Source of the DNA: Pegea sp. RAD2-039
Taxonomy: Eukaryota > Chordata > Thaliacea > Salpida > Salpidae
Direction of reading: 5' to 3'
DNA length: 64,000 nucleotides
Assembly: GCA_034620365.1 (NCBI GenBank)
Contig: JAQGEQ010000046.1
Coordinates: 558,001 to 622,000, forward strand
Shown here: piece by piece, positions 35,101 to 47,700 of the stretch
Numbering within the stretch: position 1 is the first letter of the stretch
Layout: each line of letters starts with the position of its first letter
The notes under the pieces: model-generated
Told to the model about the DNA's origin: nothing
Databases searched by the model: none
Seen by the model: only the letters and a program-made list of their open reading frames with translations
Translations under genes and position numbers: made by a program

Positions 35101-38100
35101 ATTAGTCATAATCAAAGCCTGTTGCAGAGAATATTAAATTTACGTAAAAGGAACTGTGAAAGATTTCCCACAAGAAACAGTGATTTGACATTTCTTATTA
35201 AAATCCCCAAACAATACTTGGCCTGATATTAACGACAGGTATAAGAAATTTACAGGTCTTAGTTTTTTAGAATGTAAACTATGAGAGAAAATCACTTGCT
35301 GTAAATTTTATGGCTTAGTGTCTTTTAGAATGATCATATACATTCTTTATTTCTTACTCATATTTTGATCTCATTTCATTTAAAATATCAAACTGATCAA
35401 CAATGGCTTCTTTTATGGAATAAATTGTTCCCATTCTTAACATTAACCTTTAAAAAGTTGTCTTACCAAGCTACATCTTCCAATTTAATCTTTTTATATC
35501 TTTTCAGTGATTTGTTTTAAAAAAATTTTCAACTTTAAGTTAAGCCAGAGTAGTTGGAAAAATATTGAAAATTAGATATTGGTAAATAAATTGATATATG
35601 ATAAATCTAGAGGTCGTTCACCTAGAAATTCGACTGCATCGTCTAGGTGAGGCTCAATTCTCTCCGTATAGTTGTCATGAACAGCAATTCGTCTAAAGTG
35701 ACTATCATCTAAATGAGAAGGTCGCTTGCATGTTATACTAACGTTTAGAACTCGAGTTATTTTCTGTTCAGCCATCAATTGCTAAAAATAAAACAGATTT
35801 TCAGATTAAAAAAAGCTTAACCTTAAATTTTAATCTTAAAGAATATTTTTCTATTTTACATGACCATTTAAACATCTGAATATTTCTGATTTCATTTTAG
35901 CTTTTACGTGGCGATTTATAAAATTTCAAAACATAAACAGAATTTGATCAGAAAAAAGTCAACTTACTTCATCAGCAACATCACTTTCGGATCCTAAAAA
36001 CAGATGAGGAAATATACTGGTGGCTCTGACAGAAGCCGATCCAATACAAGGTTGGGACAAGGTGGTTCGAGATGAAGATGTTCTTTCAGCGGAAGGAGTT
36101 GGGGAGTCGAGATCAGTAGGTGAAGTAGGAAGAGTAAATAGCTTTTTCACTAGATAAGTAGATGTTGATAAACTGGGAGATTTTTCATCAATATGCATAG
36201 CTGTTATCAAGTCACGTGACTTCGAGCTTGTGATGTCTTTTTGAAGTTCTGTTCGACCCTCTGAAAGTAGAATAAATTGTTTGAATAAAATAAAAGTGAA
36301 TTGAAACTGTGAGTTAGCGGCAAATATTTTCACGTTGTGAATCAACTAAACCTTTTTCTAGTAACTTTACCGCATCTACAATAAATTATTCAACAACCAT
36401 ACGGTCACGTGACCATTTAAATATCGATCGCACAATTATATTTATATTTTCCAAAATTTATTTTACTATTATTTTTCATGTCAAATGTAAATCCTAAATT
36501 TAAACAAGATAATTGATTTGAAAATACAATTATTTAGTGATTTAATTCCGGTAATGTTTACTTTTATTGTTTAAAATAAAAGAACATTCGTGCCTACTTG
36601 GCCGTAAACAGGTTTTAAGGAACTTTCTAAAAGTTTGATGGAACAAAAGTAACCTTTATCAAGAGCATATTTTGGTTTGAGTATTTTGAAGAAGTGAAAA
36701 GTTAAAGATTTGCAGCAGTTTTTCAAACTACAATTAGTTTTGCGACGTTGAAATTAATGATAGTTGATTACTTCTCAAAAGAAAATAAACATTTTGAAGT
36801 GCTTTCACTACTTGACCAATAAAGATATAATAAGAAATGAGCAGATTTTATTTGAAAGTAATGTTTTGAAGGGAATCTCAAGATTTTACTGATGATCTAA
36901 TGTATATGAATCAGTTATAAATTTCCCAAATCATTTAACACATCTCTTTTAATCTTGTAAATATTTGGAATTTTAAAACTAAGTCATAAAGACTTATTTG
37001 ATTTCCAACAATTTCATTTAAATTATTATCTGAAGGATAAAATTTTATATTGGATATTATGGGAGATGTCAGTTTTGTCATACTTCTTAATTATGATCGA
37101 TACCGAAACTGCTGTTCTGAAATTTAAATTAATCAATAAGCGAAACTGTAACTAATCCTCATATTTTGTCATCAAGGCTTCGCTTCAAGTTCTTGATACT
37201 TTAGCATTTACTACTCAAGTGCTTTACTGATCTGCATATAACTTTTCAATATGTAAAACTTTTGTATAACTTTCTCAAAATTAAACAAGTTTTAACATTA
37301 TTTTATACTTTCTGAAACAATTTTTATAAGTTATTATTTTTTAAATTTGGAATAAGTAGAAAAAATGGATAACTAGTATCTTGAATTGATCTAGGAGTAG
37401 ATATCTTAAGAAACAATTAGTCACTTGAGTATCAGGCTATAATCACTTTGATTGTTAAAAATCTAAAACTGAGAAAGCAAAACTGATTTTTGATTGGCAA
37501 AGAAAGTCTAAGGAGCTATACATTTTTCTATTAGATATCGCACATACACAACAGCCCTTGGTCTAACCACTGCGATATATTTAGCCTCTAGAATTTCAAT
37601 GACGACATAGTTAAAGCAAAGCTATTGGCTATTCTGATTCTTTAACAATGATGATGCAAGTTTGTAAAAGATAAACAGAAGTTTTAGAGACAACAGCTTC
37701 CTACCCCCAAATATATTTATGAGATATAAGCTTCTTAGAAAATTCTGAGATGCTTGAATGAGTTCTTTTATGACAGATACGTTTACAGCTGTCTTCATAA
37801 AGTTACAAAATGATTAATAAAAAATGACGTTGATGACTAGTGTGGGTATATATGACAAAGAAACTTTCAGAAACTATAAACTTAAAATATTGATTTTAAA
37901 AAGATAAGGATCATGTACTTAATGATAAATCTTTATTCAGGAATTTCGATTAATTTTTTAGTTGAAATATTGTCCTAACACTATCTTCATCAGATTATCT
38001 TTATCCAAAAGAATAGAATTATCGTATTTACACTTTAACCAATGTACTTGCATAATAAAGAAGATATAGAGAGATATTCTTAAATTTTTGTTAATACTAA

Positions 38101-41100
38101 AACGAAAAGTTAATCGATAAAAGATTTATTGATCCATTAAATTCAAAAATATTTCTAAAACCTAAAGTCTAACTTACATTTGTTTAAAATAAGCTGCGAG
38201 TATAAGTAGCTACATTTAAGACAAAAACATCTACTTGAGTATAAAAGATCATGTAGAAACGCAGAATATATTTTTATCAATTTCCTAATACCAATAGCCT
38301 TGTCATAAAGACTATACATTGATTACTAATCTGCCTAGTATGAGACAAGTAAGTTTCTGTAAAGGAAGTTTAAATGTTAACTATGTACAACTGCTTTCAT
38401 TACAAAACAATTTCTCTTTTATTTCTGATTCTTTATTCTAATAGCTCAAACCACATTTGTCTCAACTTGTAAGTCCTTCTTCTGTTGCGGATTTTTAAAA
38501 AAAATGTTATTATTGTTAATTGTGATGTCACGATCACGTGCGGTTGGTTGTTCTCACGAAAGGAAGATTTTTTAAGGAAGCAGAAAAGAAGTCAGGTAGT
38601 TGCTTATCAATTTTGTTTCTAATTTTTTAGTAGTTTTAGAATTATGTAGAAAATATTTTTAGATGTTGTTTTATTTCAAAACTTTCTGAAAAAAAACTTT
38701 CTTTGTCATATAATTGATGGAAAGGAGCTGAGATCCTGTATATGATGCCTCTACCCACTTCCTGTTTGCAATTAGCTGCTGAGTCAGCAGGATATTCTTA
38801 TTCGGTTTTCGTTATGCTTCAATTAGTTTGTAATTTTTCGACTAAAAGACTAAACGAAACGCAAAAAGAGGGTATTACTCTATCACGGAAGACTAAGAAG
38901 ATGTTGATGACATAGTTTTGTATAAAAATACAAACTGTAAAAGTTGTTTTAAAATACTATCTTGCGTTCATCATCAGAAAATATTTCAAATGTCTAATTA
39001 TGAAAGTAGGAAAAATGATATTATGTCTTTATACTAAACAAATCTATTTCAATTACTCTTGATGAAAATCTTGATTAAAAATTGATGTCTCAAATAAAGG
39101 TATTGTGGTTTTTCATAAAAATGAAATAATTATCACAAAATATTAAGTTGAATAAACGATTCAAAAAATGGTTTTAATTAATAAAATCAAAATTACGCAA
39201 GCTTATATACACAGAATTAGAGTTAGATCGAGGTGAAAGCTGTTTTGTGATTAAAGCTTAAAGTTCTGTAAACAGCCTGCTTCTAATATCGAAAAAAGAA
39301 GATATTTTGATGGATTAGTTAGTTTTAATGTACGAACTTCTGCGTCTCACGCAATACCAGATGTAGAATTCAGCAACACAACTAACCTACTAAATGGAAT
39401 TCCTTATAAAGTAGAAGTGTAATTTACCACAGCCTAGACAAAGAAAACATAGAAAAAAAGAAATGTCGAATTTATGAAATATCCCGAAATAATGTTTTTC
39501 TTGATTTTTAAAAGCATCAACTCAACCTTTATTTGATATCATTGTTATGAATTAATTGTAGCTCATGAATTTCACCAATAAACATCTATTTCAATTATTT
39601 TTAATTACAAAAACTCTAAAGCCGATAATAAAATATAACACAAAGCTGTTGAAATTTGTTAACCTAAATTTAGAACAAAATAGCGAAATGTTTGTAAGGA
39701 ATTATTCTTTACTTAGAATTATCTTTGAATATACACAATAAACTTTTAAGAAAAAGTTTGAAACAAACTAAAAAACCGATTACTTTATACTAAAAATAAC
39801 CAGAAGACGAAGAACAGTCATATATGAGACATCATTCCAACGTCTGTAATTAAACTGCTTTTAGTTAGTATCTACTGACTTTAAAAAAAATTGTGAGCCT
39901 GACGAGCCATGACTTTTTCAACATTATTTTGTAAGAGGTCTTAGGCTTTTAATGTAAATAAGACTGCTTTGTACAAGAATTTTGGCTGAGACTTTATAAT
40001 CGGATTTAATTGACCTTAACTGTCAACATGATGTACATGGAAAACGATGTTTGGAATATTAAAAATTATGTGTCGAACAAAAAGCATACAAATCAGTTTT
40101 CATGTTCGTTGTAGTCAACATAAAAACTAAATCTTATCAATTTCATCAACTGTTTTTTTTCTATTTCATGATTCCAAAAAATTTTAGGTATTTTCAGTCT
40201 ATTTCATCATTCTGTATTGTTTGAAACTTTCTCTTTTTTAAAAATCAAAAAATAGTGGTTTTTAAGAAAGGTGTTCGCTTGAACTTAATGTTTTCACATG
40301 TAAGATTTCATGAGCTAAACATAAACCACGAGATTTCTTTTCAACTTGGCAAAACATCTTATTTTTGTTATTGGTTAATGTTTTTACCATGTACTTACTT
40401 ACACATTATTTCCACCGATATTTTTACAGACCATTATTATTACTCACATTTTCATAAACCAAAAAAAATTAGACTTTTATAACATTCTCTTGCATAACAA
40501 CTAACTTCAGAAAAACAATATTTTATTACAAAACATTTAAAACATGTTTTAGAGCATAAAAGTATAAACTAACCAATTTATACAGGGGTCAATTATTTTA
40601 TATTTCTATGATGTAGGACTTTTCAAAGTAAAATCTGTTTTAATCATAATTGATATTTTGAGGTTAAGCAGCAAATATAAATATAAATCTCGAGTCAGCT
40701 TACAAAGCATGACGTAATGAAGAAATGCCAAAGAACATTGGCATGCATGAGTAACTTTTAATAATCCTCATAGCGTATTAGTTTATGTCACGAAAGTATT
40801 TCAATAATTGCTTGTAACTTTTAGCATAATGAATCTTATATTGATATCATTAAAGTATTTCATCTTAACTTCCAACTGTAAATTGCTTTAAAAAAATTCT
40901 GCTTCGGCAATTGAAAACTTGCACAGATTAGAATATTTAGTCAGTTTTTGAGGCTTTCAAGTGCTACTTTAAATGATTGTTTTAAGAGTTTGTATTTTTA
41001 AAGCGTTCACAAAATGAAAACAAGTCCGTGGTAGTTTTCTTTTTACTTTTAAAATCAGAAGATTACTTTTTGTATCAAGAGAAACAAAATTATTTCATTT

Positions 41101-41615
41101 GAAAACTAAACCGTATTTTGGAAGAAAGCCTCAAGTTTGAAAATTACGATTTCTCAGCTTAGAATAATAATCCTGATACTTTTGCAAACGAACCTTTAAT
41201 TCAGAAAAGTTATAATTTTGAATAATTAGACGTAAAAATGATTTTCCATCAGAAATTGTTTAACTACGAAGCTATAATGAAGAAAATTATTTTTTACAAA
41301 TATGTCTAACCACAAACATTCTCATAACCAAGTATTGGTAGCTATTCCAACAATCTATGGTAGATTAGAGCCAAACGTGAAATTTAAGGAGCCTAAAAAC
41401 TTATACAGCAGTAAAAAAGGCAATAAATTAAGCAAGCGGTTATTTCTTTATTCTAATCTCTAGCTGACTTCAAGTACTTTTGTTTCTAAAAGAGATCATA
41501 AAGCGAAAAATTATGATGAAAAGCAAACATTGAAAATGACAAACTTACCAGGTCGCTTTTTGTATTTTCTTCCTTGAATAGATGCTGGTAGAGACAAATT
41601 TCTTGAAACAGGCAT
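32155..41615 (-). CDS. DUSP16-like: Dual-specificity MAP-kinase phosphatase, DUSP8/DUSP16 type
   Basis: Enzymes of this type dephosphorylate the Thr-x-Tyr loop of JNK and p38. Minus-strand exons 41615-41549, 36260-35968, 35781-35622, 34825-34702 and 33493-32155 join into 660 residues. The phosphatase domain begins near residue 100 (SIFPHLFLGSESD). It continues through ITRVLNVS and the general-acid loop Asp in VHDNY, then the signature HCVAGVSRSATVAIAYVM with its nucleophilic Cys and Arg. It ends FVKEKRPTISPNFNFLGQL, the stretch typical of DUSP8/16. A long Ser/Pro-rich tail of about 430 residues follows and ends IEMVSCS, reminiscent of the DUSP16 C-terminus. The rhodanese/kinase-docking domain expected before the catalytic domain is absent. 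A 22-codon first exon with a basic RKYKKRP stretch joins across a 5.3 kb intron to a Ser/Thr-rich segment. Another promoter with rhodanese exons outside the window cannot be ruled out. Confidence 0.88.
36261..41548 (-). other. 5.3 kb first intron of the DUSP gene
   Basis: The donor at 41548 (G|GTAAG) and acceptor at 36261 (CTTTCAG) fit consensus and phase 1. Inside I see no rhodanese-like exon on the minus strand and no recognisable repeat. It is the largest intron found in the window and a natural place for enhancers, which cannot be seen by eye. Confidence 0.6.
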
Positions 41616-44600
41616 TTTTTTCTGAAGTTTATTTTTTTAGATCCAGAAAATTTTAAGATTTATCAGTTTTCAGGATGTTGTCGATCAACATTTAGTTTTG
41701 ATGTCACTCACAACTTTATAATTGGCACCACACACACACTTTAAAATTATTTCAAAATAATAGCCAAGCTTATATTTCTGCAATAAATAATTAAATTTAT
41801 TAAAGTAAATAAAACGTTATCTTATTCTGTTTATACAAATATTATTAAAAACTGAACTTTATTCCACTTCTGTTATAACTTACCAAATGTTTCTATTTCA
41901 TCTACAAATTAAATTAGGAAATAAAAAATGATGCGATACTTTGAATCTATTTATATCATTTCTAACTCTGCTTTATTAAAAATAATGAAATTGAAATAAC
42001 AACTGCTTTAAAACCTATTCTTAATACTGACTAATTCAATATGAAATAAACTACAATATTTGAACTAATCGATAAAAAGACAGTTGGAAACTCTAAGACT
42101 GGCTTCTAGGTACTTATTTCACAGTAATTGTACCGGTACAGGTCCTTAACCGTTAAAACTCTGTTTATTCTGAACAAGTAACTCCAAAAGAAGGTCTCAG
42201 TCAATAGACTAAAGCCAACATTGAAATGAAACTTTTTTCTTTCAAATATTCGAGAGAAGTTTGTTTTTAAGTATTACGTCATGATTTTTCGCTGCTCGCA
42301 AAAGGCCTTGTTGTTTACGGGTAGTCGGCTGACTTACTTTTAGTGAGAAGCACATATTCAATTTTTTTTATCTGTACTGCTTTTACACTTTCATACAAAC
42401 CAATTCGCCTGGTACATCGTTGCACAGCTATTCTTCTATAAACCAGAAAATATCACTTGACCAATTCTTCAACACATGATTTACTCATTTCTTTATAAGA
42501 AACCTTCCTCTTTTGCGCTATCAAATAAACACTTAAAACTACCCGAGTTTAAATAGTTTAAGAAAAAGACCATTACGTCATGCTTTATTCTGATGTTGAC
42601 AATAGTCATGATGTAAATTAAGACTGAAGAACGAATAAAACTGCTTTCAATGACGATTTTACTTCACTTTGTAAACTTAGCACAGATGTTAGGCTTGAAA
42701 TTATAAAGTTACATAACAAAATGATTAAACTTGTAAATAAAAACTTGCCGTTTGTCATTTTTTGGTGTTAACAAGCTTTTAAATATTCTTTAAAATTAAT
42801 CATCTTGCTTTGATTACAAGTTAAATTTTGAATAATTTGTGATAGAGTTCGTCAAAACTTAAAAATAAGCAATCATTTTTTTAGTTTCAGTAATTTATCA
42901 AAATTTTATTTCTATACAAGGTTCGATAAATAAAACTAAAATAAAAAAGTTTTAAAAGTTATTCATCAACTGCTTTCAAGTATCTATAATTCACTAATGA
43001 TTGACAAGTTTGGTTTCTCATAAATATATAACAAAAACTTTAAAAACAACTGAGGTTGGCATCATTTTTCTAACTGACTGCTTAAAACTATGACGGAATT
43101 ATTTTTTGTTTCTAGGCCTAAGGCTGGGCCTAGATTTTTAAAGGTTTACTCTTAAAAGCCACCTTAACATATCTCCATCAATTTTATATTTACATTTTCT
43201 CCAAGTTTAGAGGTGTTAAATTACAGATAATGTGTAGTAAAAACTTACAACTATTTAAAGCATTGAAAGTTATTTATTTACTTTACAAAGTAAGATTTTT
43301 GAATAAATCTTTAAATAAATTCTTAATCTTTCAATTTTATACAAAAATATTCAACAGTTAGTATGGTTTCTTTTACAAATACTCTTCGTGATAATGACGT
43401 ATAACTAAACGATTGATTGACATATTAACTATGACATCATCTAACTATATGAGCTTGTCGATGAGTCTGTGACATTAAAAACAAGTTTTAAAAGTTATTA
43501 AAAAAGTCAAATTATAAAAGTTAACATTTTACTAGTTACTAAACACTAAAATATTTTAATTAAAAATTTTATAAAGAAGTAAATTTCCTTAATACATGTT
43601 AGAATGAAAAGAGCTAGAACACTTGCTAACTTTATATAATCGAATATTTTATTCTCTATTCTTTTTTGAAAGCTTTTTCTGCATGATCAAACACAGTTTT
43701 TGTGCCTGTGAAAGACATTACGTCATGTACTAAAGCAAAGAAACGTATGTTACTAATTTTGAATATATCCTAAAGTATCGATTAAATTGCTTTATTTGGT
43801 TATTCAAAACAAATTTTATCTTTAAACAATATTTCAATGTTAGAAGTAAACATAAACCTCTTTTTGATTATGTAATATTTTTGTTTTTCTTAGAACTAAC
43901 TTGTAGAGATTTTGTTCGTTCTATAAATAAGTGGTTTGAATAAAAGTTTCAGAGAATTTAAGAAAAAATTCACAATAAGTTAGTAATGTTAATATATTCT
44001 TATAAGCTAATTCCTCGTAATTGAAGATTTGATAAAAGAATGGTGCGTTTTGTAAAAAAAATGAGCCAAATAATCAATAAATACGAAAAAAGCAAAAAGC
44101 AAAGAAGATTTTAAAAGTTATTAATGAATATCTTTCGTTCTGTCTTACTTATAGTGTTCTAAATCTTAAAAGAAATGATATTCAGCACGAATTTCAAATC
44201 TTAAGTTCTAAATTTAAACTTTTTATAAAAATGAGCTTCTCTGAATTTGCTTAATTTAAAGAATCAACTAAATGTTAATAGCTTGACAAAAAAATTAATA
44301 AAACCTTTAAGTATAATTGAATTGTCTTATTTTGATTGTCTCATTCTAACTTTGAATTGTTCACGTAATAAATCTGATGACTGACAGCGTAAAAGTTTCA
44401 GTCGGATTCCTGAATGAGGCACACCTTTTGAGATCGGGTAAAGACAATTTGACATTTTGATCTAAGTCTTTTTGATTTGTGATCCTTGCTTGCTGATAGC
44501 TCGCTTAACTTTAACTCAAGAGAAAAAAGTCTCTGTACTCTAAAAAAAACTTTTAATCACTGACTTTCGACTTTAGAACAAAGTTTTGTTTAATAGAAAT

Positions 44601-44745
44601 GATAAAGCTTTTCTTGAAATAACATTTATTTAACCTTGGAACAGATTATCAATAATTTGAGTAATAATTTAACAAGTCTAGAAACGTTTTTGTAAATTGA
44701 AAATTAATTCATTTTCAAAAATAAATTGGTCTAATTTTAAGTACC

Positions 44746-44795
44746 CTATAAAAGATGTTATTTTTGATAAAAATTTTATCAAACATCTTTTATAG
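44746..44795. repeat. 50-bp near-perfect inverted repeat (hairpin)
   Basis: CTATAAAAGATGTT at the left pairs exactly with AACATCTTTTATAG at the right. The inner TTGATAAAA pairs with TTTTATCAA around a very short loop, and the only mismatch is a few unpaired bases (TATTT side). It could be a tiny foldback element, a miniature transposon remnant or a small-RNA hairpin. Confidence 0.7.
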
Positions 44796-47700
44796 TGTTC
44801 TACTTCTTGATAAATGTACTCGAACTAAATTTATTAATGGTTAATTTTTAACTCAAAATTAAATTATCAGCTTTTGTTATTAATTACATACTTCATCTAC
44901 ACTTATAAATAAAAATTTATCTCTAATATTCTATTTATTTTTAAAGAGCATATTTAAAAACTAAGTTTTTTATTGAAGCTCTTGTAAACCTATAATTAGC
45001 TTTATAGTTTTACTTTTCATCTTTAGTATATATTTTACCACATCAAATATTCACTCTTACACTACTTACTTTAAATTGGTTTTTAAATCATGTACTAAAC
45101 TTTAAGCTTTTATCAGCTCTTTATTTCATGATCAATTAAGAAATATTGTTTTTACAGCTTAATATTAGTTCGACTTGTTTAATATTTCATACTTAAAACA
45201 CAATTTTTCTCCTAAATTTCAGGCTTGATTATTTGTTTTTGGTTATCAACATTATACTTTAAAGAAATTGTTGAGTTCATTCGAACTGTATTTTTTACAC
45301 TATTTTTTAGCAAATTAATCAAATATGTTTTGATACTACTGATGATAAGTAATACTGAAGCATGAAGTGATACTTTTAAAACAAACAGACTTTAATACAA
45401 GCTCACAAAACGTTTAGTAAATCTTTACTTAGTTTTAACATATCATTTAACTTAAAAAAATATATTCCAAGAATGATTGTATAAAATGTTGATGTCATTA
45501 TACGATTTTTAGCAGTTCGAAAGCATAGTTATAAAAATAAACTACTTTCCTATGAGCTCAAAAGACTAAAAGCTTCTTTGATAAGCCATTGATTACCAAA
45601 CTGATGAAACAGAAATAATATGATGAAAGTATACAGCTTAAGTTTTAAGTAGTTTTAGAAATTGAGAAGCTGTGCTATGAGGTCAATTAACAAATCAAAT
45701 CTAACTGGTATTACAGCTAGCGTTTGTTATCATGACAGCAATAGAACTGACATAGTGGTATAAGTTGATAAGTAAATTCAATAATATAACGCCAGTAACC
45801 TTTATAAAATAAAAATTGTTATATCTTAAGTAAGTAATTAGATGTAGTGATGAGATAACAAATGCCCAGCAATTGTTACTGAGACAAAGCGATAACAGTT
45901 GAATCATTAAACAATCTTTAGAAAAATAGTTTAACGTGAAAGTTAGACGAAAATCTTTTAAACTTAACTCGGAGCAAAAAACCTACTGTTGTAAATATAT
46001 AACAGCTTTTATTATGTTCTTCATTTTTCAAATACTTTAAAGTTAATGAGATGGATGTTCTTTTGTATAAATAAACACTGCATGTAATAAGATTTCATCT
46101 CATTTCGGTTATAGAGTTTATACTTAGTTTAATTTATATCATACGTTTGACTTATTTCTTAGACTGACAACTACTTGATCAAACAATACTAAATCAAGCA
46201 AATATTTAAACAAACTTTTTTCTTTTATAAGTACAAATATCATACATCGCTAAGATTTCATTTTATAAAACAAAACTGTGTATGGTACCACGTCACTTAT
46301 AAAGTTTAAATAAAATGTAAAATGTAAACTTTTTCTAAAGTTGTTAAACAGCTTTCAAAATATTAACAAACTATAAAAAAATATTTTTTTTAAACAGATC
46401 AACAAAATAAATTATTAACACATAAATTTGAATAAACAAGCTCATTACTGGCACAGCATGACAAAGCTTATTGAAATGCCAAAAACACAAAAGTTGTTTT
46501 TATAAAAAATATTTTAATTAAGTTTGAACGTCATTTCACTTTTACTGGCAAAGATCTGTTTACTGATGACTAAAAAGCTGAAAATATCTAAAGATAAAAT
46601 GTAATACTCTAGAAAGTAACATTTTTAGTAAAATTTCAACTGCTTTGAGACATATATGAAGTTACTGATAAATTAAATCAATTTCAGTATACTTGATTCT
46701 GCAACCTAAAGCTCGAAAAGTTCTATTTAAACTTTCTATTAAATAAAGTTCAGCATTAAGAATATTAAATATATACGCGTTAATTAGAAGATAAACTGCC
46801 TTTTTTACTTTTGTTTCACATACCAACTTTGTACTTGTAAATTGAGTGCGATAAGAACCTACGTAATAGCTAGTAAAAGCAAGTACCTTCTTAGTAGTAT
46901 GTTCCACAAGTAGATATAATTTTATATCTCTAAGTGCTATTTCAATAATCTGGTTTATAGATTACATCTTAAATAGGAAACACAACCAATAAATAGATAC
47001 TTTAATGTATTTATCTCGTAAATAATATTTGTTTTAAGGCTTTTTGTCAGTAATTCAATCTCACTAAACTCAACTAAAAAGAAGTTGTCTATCATAAAAT
47101 TTCTTTGTACAATTAAAAAAGGATAAGGTAACATTACTAAACTAAACTTGTAGTGGTATTAAAAAAATACTTCATATTAACATAGCAACTGAAAAAATGT
47201 TTAAAACATTAATGATATCAACAAAAAAGTAGAACACATGAACTAATAGAAGAGTATTTTGTGACAGCTTAACTAATAAGGCCTTTAGATGTTATGAGCT
47301 TAGAATATGTATTTATAAGATTATCAAAATATTTCTAATATGAAATGTGATATTTTAAATCTTTGTTCTTTTATTTCAGTGTTTACACTATGACTCAATT
47401 TATAATACGATTGGTGACTTAGCATCTATTAATGTTTACTTATTACGTAATCAAAAATGGAAATGATGATATTTCTAAAAATACTTTATTCGCATCAATG
47501 TTATGATTAAGCAGAAAAACAAACTCGTAATTAAAAGAGCAAGTTAAGTTCATTATATCGATACTCAGTAATTACTGAAATCCTTTACAATTGTAAAACT
47601 TGTCTGACTTCGTTGATGACCTCATTGAAATTAGTACTGAAAAGAACTGTTTAAAAACAAAAGTTGTTATCTAGAAAATTGATATGAGTAATGTTTACTA

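Noticed and set aside
44375-44413. C/D box snoRNA suggested by TGATGA and a later CTGA
   Set aside because: The spacing is too short for a snoRNA, no terminal stem is visible, and such short motifs occur often by chance.
46662-46907. 81-codon minus-strand open frame as a gene
   Set aside because: No domain, splice context or coding-like composition. It is isolated in AT-rich DNA.
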